A DNA stretch of 64,000 nucleotides from positions 1 through 64,000 of the forward strand of contig CAJNYU010002676.1 of NCBI GenBank assembly GCA_905331475.1, given 5' to 3'. Position numbers and translations under genes: made by a program. The DNA is from Rotaria socialis (Eukaryota; Rotifera; Eurotatoria; Philodinida; Philodinidae). Positions 61,501 through 64,000 of this stretch are shown here, piece after piece. Every line of letters begins with the position of its first letter. The first letter of the stretch is position 1. The notes below the pieces were generated by a model, which was not told the origin of the DNA, did not search any database, and saw only the letters and a program-made list of their open reading frames with translations.

Positions 61501-64000
61501 TTTTCTGCTCTAATGAACTGTAGAATTATGCCAACTAAGTTCTATAGTTCTATTGAAACATTATGTATCTTGTATAAGGACCGCACTTAGCCTGAATGAC
61601 AATTTAGTTAAACGTAACGTAGACAATTTGAGCAATACAGATGCTATGAACAGTGATGGAAGTATGTGGTTTCAGCAGGTGCTATGTACCAAAACGGAAT
61701 TTTACCATGAAAAAGGTGCCATCGTCTCTTTTCTTTCAAGTTGAATTAGAACATAAAAGAAAACATGACATTTCATTTCGTGTTATAAAAAAAAAGACCA
61801 ATCAATACTATCAATGGCAATCTTTCATAGGAAAAATCATTTTGAGACCATCCTTAAAAGATGATTTCTATGTCAATAACTGTTTTTTTTTAAATCTTCA
61901 TCATCTATATAAATTTGTATTACGAATATGCGAAGTATGAGTAGCAAAAAGTCATTTCCATCTACATCCACTTCTTTGATATGACTACTAATTGAGACTA
62001 TATTCTTTTTCTCGCCTTCTTATTGTAAAATCTGAGTAAATTCGAGGCAAACAGGAAATAAATAAGTTGAACATTTAGTTTTTCTATTTATCACAATTGC
62101 AAGAAAAATCTTGATTAACACCTTGAATGTCAAATGATGGCTATTCATCTCGTTTGATCTATAGATCGCCTATGATGCTACAGCTTGTCGTAATACTTTG
62201 ACCATTTTAGCAATTAGTTGTGATTTGACACCATTAAAAAGTTTTAGTTCATGAGAAAAAGAAGAAATAGTATTAATGTGCTATGTGACATTTTACAATA
62301 GATAATACTTCACAAATGAGGTTAAAGCAAACATATTATGCATCTGTTCAATTTTTAAATTAGTTTCTATGAAAATTACTACTAACTGATTTTAACGTTC
62401 GTCTTACGAAGGTCAGGTCAGAAAGAGCATAGCATATTATGAATTTATAGCATGAGATATTTCATTCATTTTATGTAATTGTGATATAAGTATCCATTAG
62501 CATGTTAACAGAGTTCTTTACGCTTTTTATTTTAACAAAATTTAATGACACTTTTGTATTTCTGCAATTTATTGGCATGATGTGCGAAAAATGCCGAAGG
62601 GAGATTTTTCATCAGTGCGCAATAATCGTGTTGAACACACACAAATCAAGTTCAAATTCGTTGATATAGTCTTAATTTTACTGACTACTAAAATTTTACA
62701 GTTATATTGTTTCTTGAGAAGTCATACTTTCACTTTTTTGTTTTTATGAATATTGTCTATGAAAAAAATTAATGACTATAATACATTTTTAATTATTGCT
62801 TATGTGTTTTTCGTCTGGTTCGCCTGACGTTTTTTCCTTTTTTATACGGGAAAATGTTGCTTTTTCTTAAGATTAAAAATTCTAAGCGTCAAGCCATACG
62901 CTCAAAAGTAACAGGCATAACAAAAGTTCAAAAAACTTCAAGTAGACTAATTTACGTAGCTATATGACCAATTAGAAAATGTCATAGCCGTTCTCATTGT
63001 GCCCGTTACAATTTTCTCAATTATTAAACATCAATTTGATAGAACAACTGAAAGAGAAAAACGGAAAGCAATAATAGTGAATTACTTAATCAGCACACCG
63101 TTATAATGAACGGATTAGTTCGGCGATTTAGTTTTGTCGTAGTATTTTATTTTTACTTGTTGTTGACACTTCTTTACTTAAAAATCACAAAATTAGATTC
63201 GAAAAAAATTAGTAATGCATTGAACATATTGATTCAATAATACTTACATTGAAAAACTGATCGTCAGGTATGAGAAACCGGCGAAAATCAAATGAAATCA
63301 TAAATTGAAATTACTTTCAAACTTCTTCACCGACATATTTAAACGAAAAACGATATCTTGCCATACAAGGAATTCTTTGTTGTATGAAGAATGATACTGA
63401 GATAATCAAGTTACACTTATAATGCACATACGTAATCGATCAGGATACACAAATTGAATATGACCGTGAAAAATAAACAAACAGAAGCAAACTTCTTTTT
63501 TTTTGTTCTTTCAAATAGAGATGATATGTATATCTAACCGGGTTATCTTATAGTTGCGTCAAATTTTTTAAATCGATTTTCCGTCCTATAAAAAAAGACA
63601 AGATTACGTTTGTAAAACTTTTAAGCGTTACTAATTTATAGCTATAATATCGAAGATAATTCTAATTAACTTCATACCAATCTAAAGTTCATACAGATAG
63701 TTATTTCTTTTTTTTCTCGTTGCTATTTTGTCCGACATATCATTACAATCGGAAATAAGCGAATACTATCCATTGATTGAAACTAGTGCAATTGATCTAT
63801 TTGTATGTCTTTATCATGCAAAAGATAGATTGACATCTCTATGGTATGCATTTATACATACATCTATATATCTATATTGAACTTTGAAGAAATATTTTCC
63901 AATGAGAAAGCAATATAACGATGACTTTTGAACTCGTTTTTTTCTCGGTAGATAACATGATAGATAACAATACAATAAAAAAATCGTCAGGAGATACCGC
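58556..64000. other. Intergenic region
   Basis: About 5.4 kb of AT-rich DNA without a supported gene. A short frame near 60530-60610 (EIHRQLFQHYNGHIRVIEAD) looks coding-like but is isolated between stops. Other open frames (61065-61247, 61553-61940) show no motif. No tRNA, complete repeat or transposon end was identified. Confidence 0.5.

Noticed and set aside
61065-61940. Overlapping open frames of 60-95 codons
   Set aside because: Composition is not coding-like and no domain could be recognised.

Overview
The window is nuclear DNA of a metazoan: AT-rich, with genes broken into many exons by mostly 45-75 nt GT-AG introns and separated by long AT-rich intergenic stretches with microsatellites. 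The gene set is ordinary animal housekeeping and cilium genes, plus NHL-repeat and cysteine-rich secreted families. Very short introns, a base composition that looks close to 30% GC, and ciliary genes together with an NHL pseudogene fit a bdelloid rotifer (Rotaria/Adineta type) best. This is an inference and was not tested by search. Exon models below were built by hand from reading frame, splice sites and phase. All spliced CDSs given keep frame from ATG to stop, except where a break is stated.

Layout. 1.7-4.0 kb: an SR-type RNA-binding protein (minus) diverging from ribosomal protein eL30 (plus). 4-9.4 kb: intergenic, with DNA-transposon debris. 9.4-10.1 kb: an orphan two-exon gene. 10-15.3 kb: intergenic, holding a tRNA-like sequence with a UUA anticodon and a complete non-autonomous hAT-type element with perfect 8-bp target duplications. 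15.4-19.1 kb: a 13-exon diaphanous/INF2-type formin. 21.7-25.8 kb: a putative regulator joining a Tc1-transposase-like double HTH to two zinc fingers. 27.8-29.1 kb: a decayed NHL-repeat gene. 29.6-31.4 kb: CFAP96. 32.7-33.8 kb: guanylate kinase. 34.7-35.7 kb: a decayed GLD-2-type poly(A) polymerase gene. 36.2-41 kb: BUD31 and a Nup153-like FG nucleoporin on the same strand. 42.5-43 kb: a small secreted Cys-rich gene with an 8-nt microexon. 44.1 kb: a 100-N assembly gap. 45.4-47.6 kb: an MFSD8-like transporter. 49.4-52.6 kb: a p24/TMED7-type cargo receptor diverging from BBS8/TTC8. 55-56.9 kb: an SLC45-type transporter. 57.7-58.6 kb: a four-TM protein gene with an apparent 1-nt frameshift. 58.6-64 kb: intergenic.

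No operon-like or pathway cluster is seen. Neighbours belong to unrelated processes: splicing (SR protein, BUD31), nuclear pore, cilia (BBS8, CFAP96), actin (formin), ER-Golgi traffic (TMED), nucleotide metabolism (guanylate kinase) and membrane transport. The most unusual items are the HTH-zinc-finger fusion, the UUA-anticodon tRNA-like locus, the intact hAT MITE, the 8-nt microexon and the orphan amphipathic-helix protein. I found no CRISPR array, prokaryotic gene or convincing virus-derived gene.
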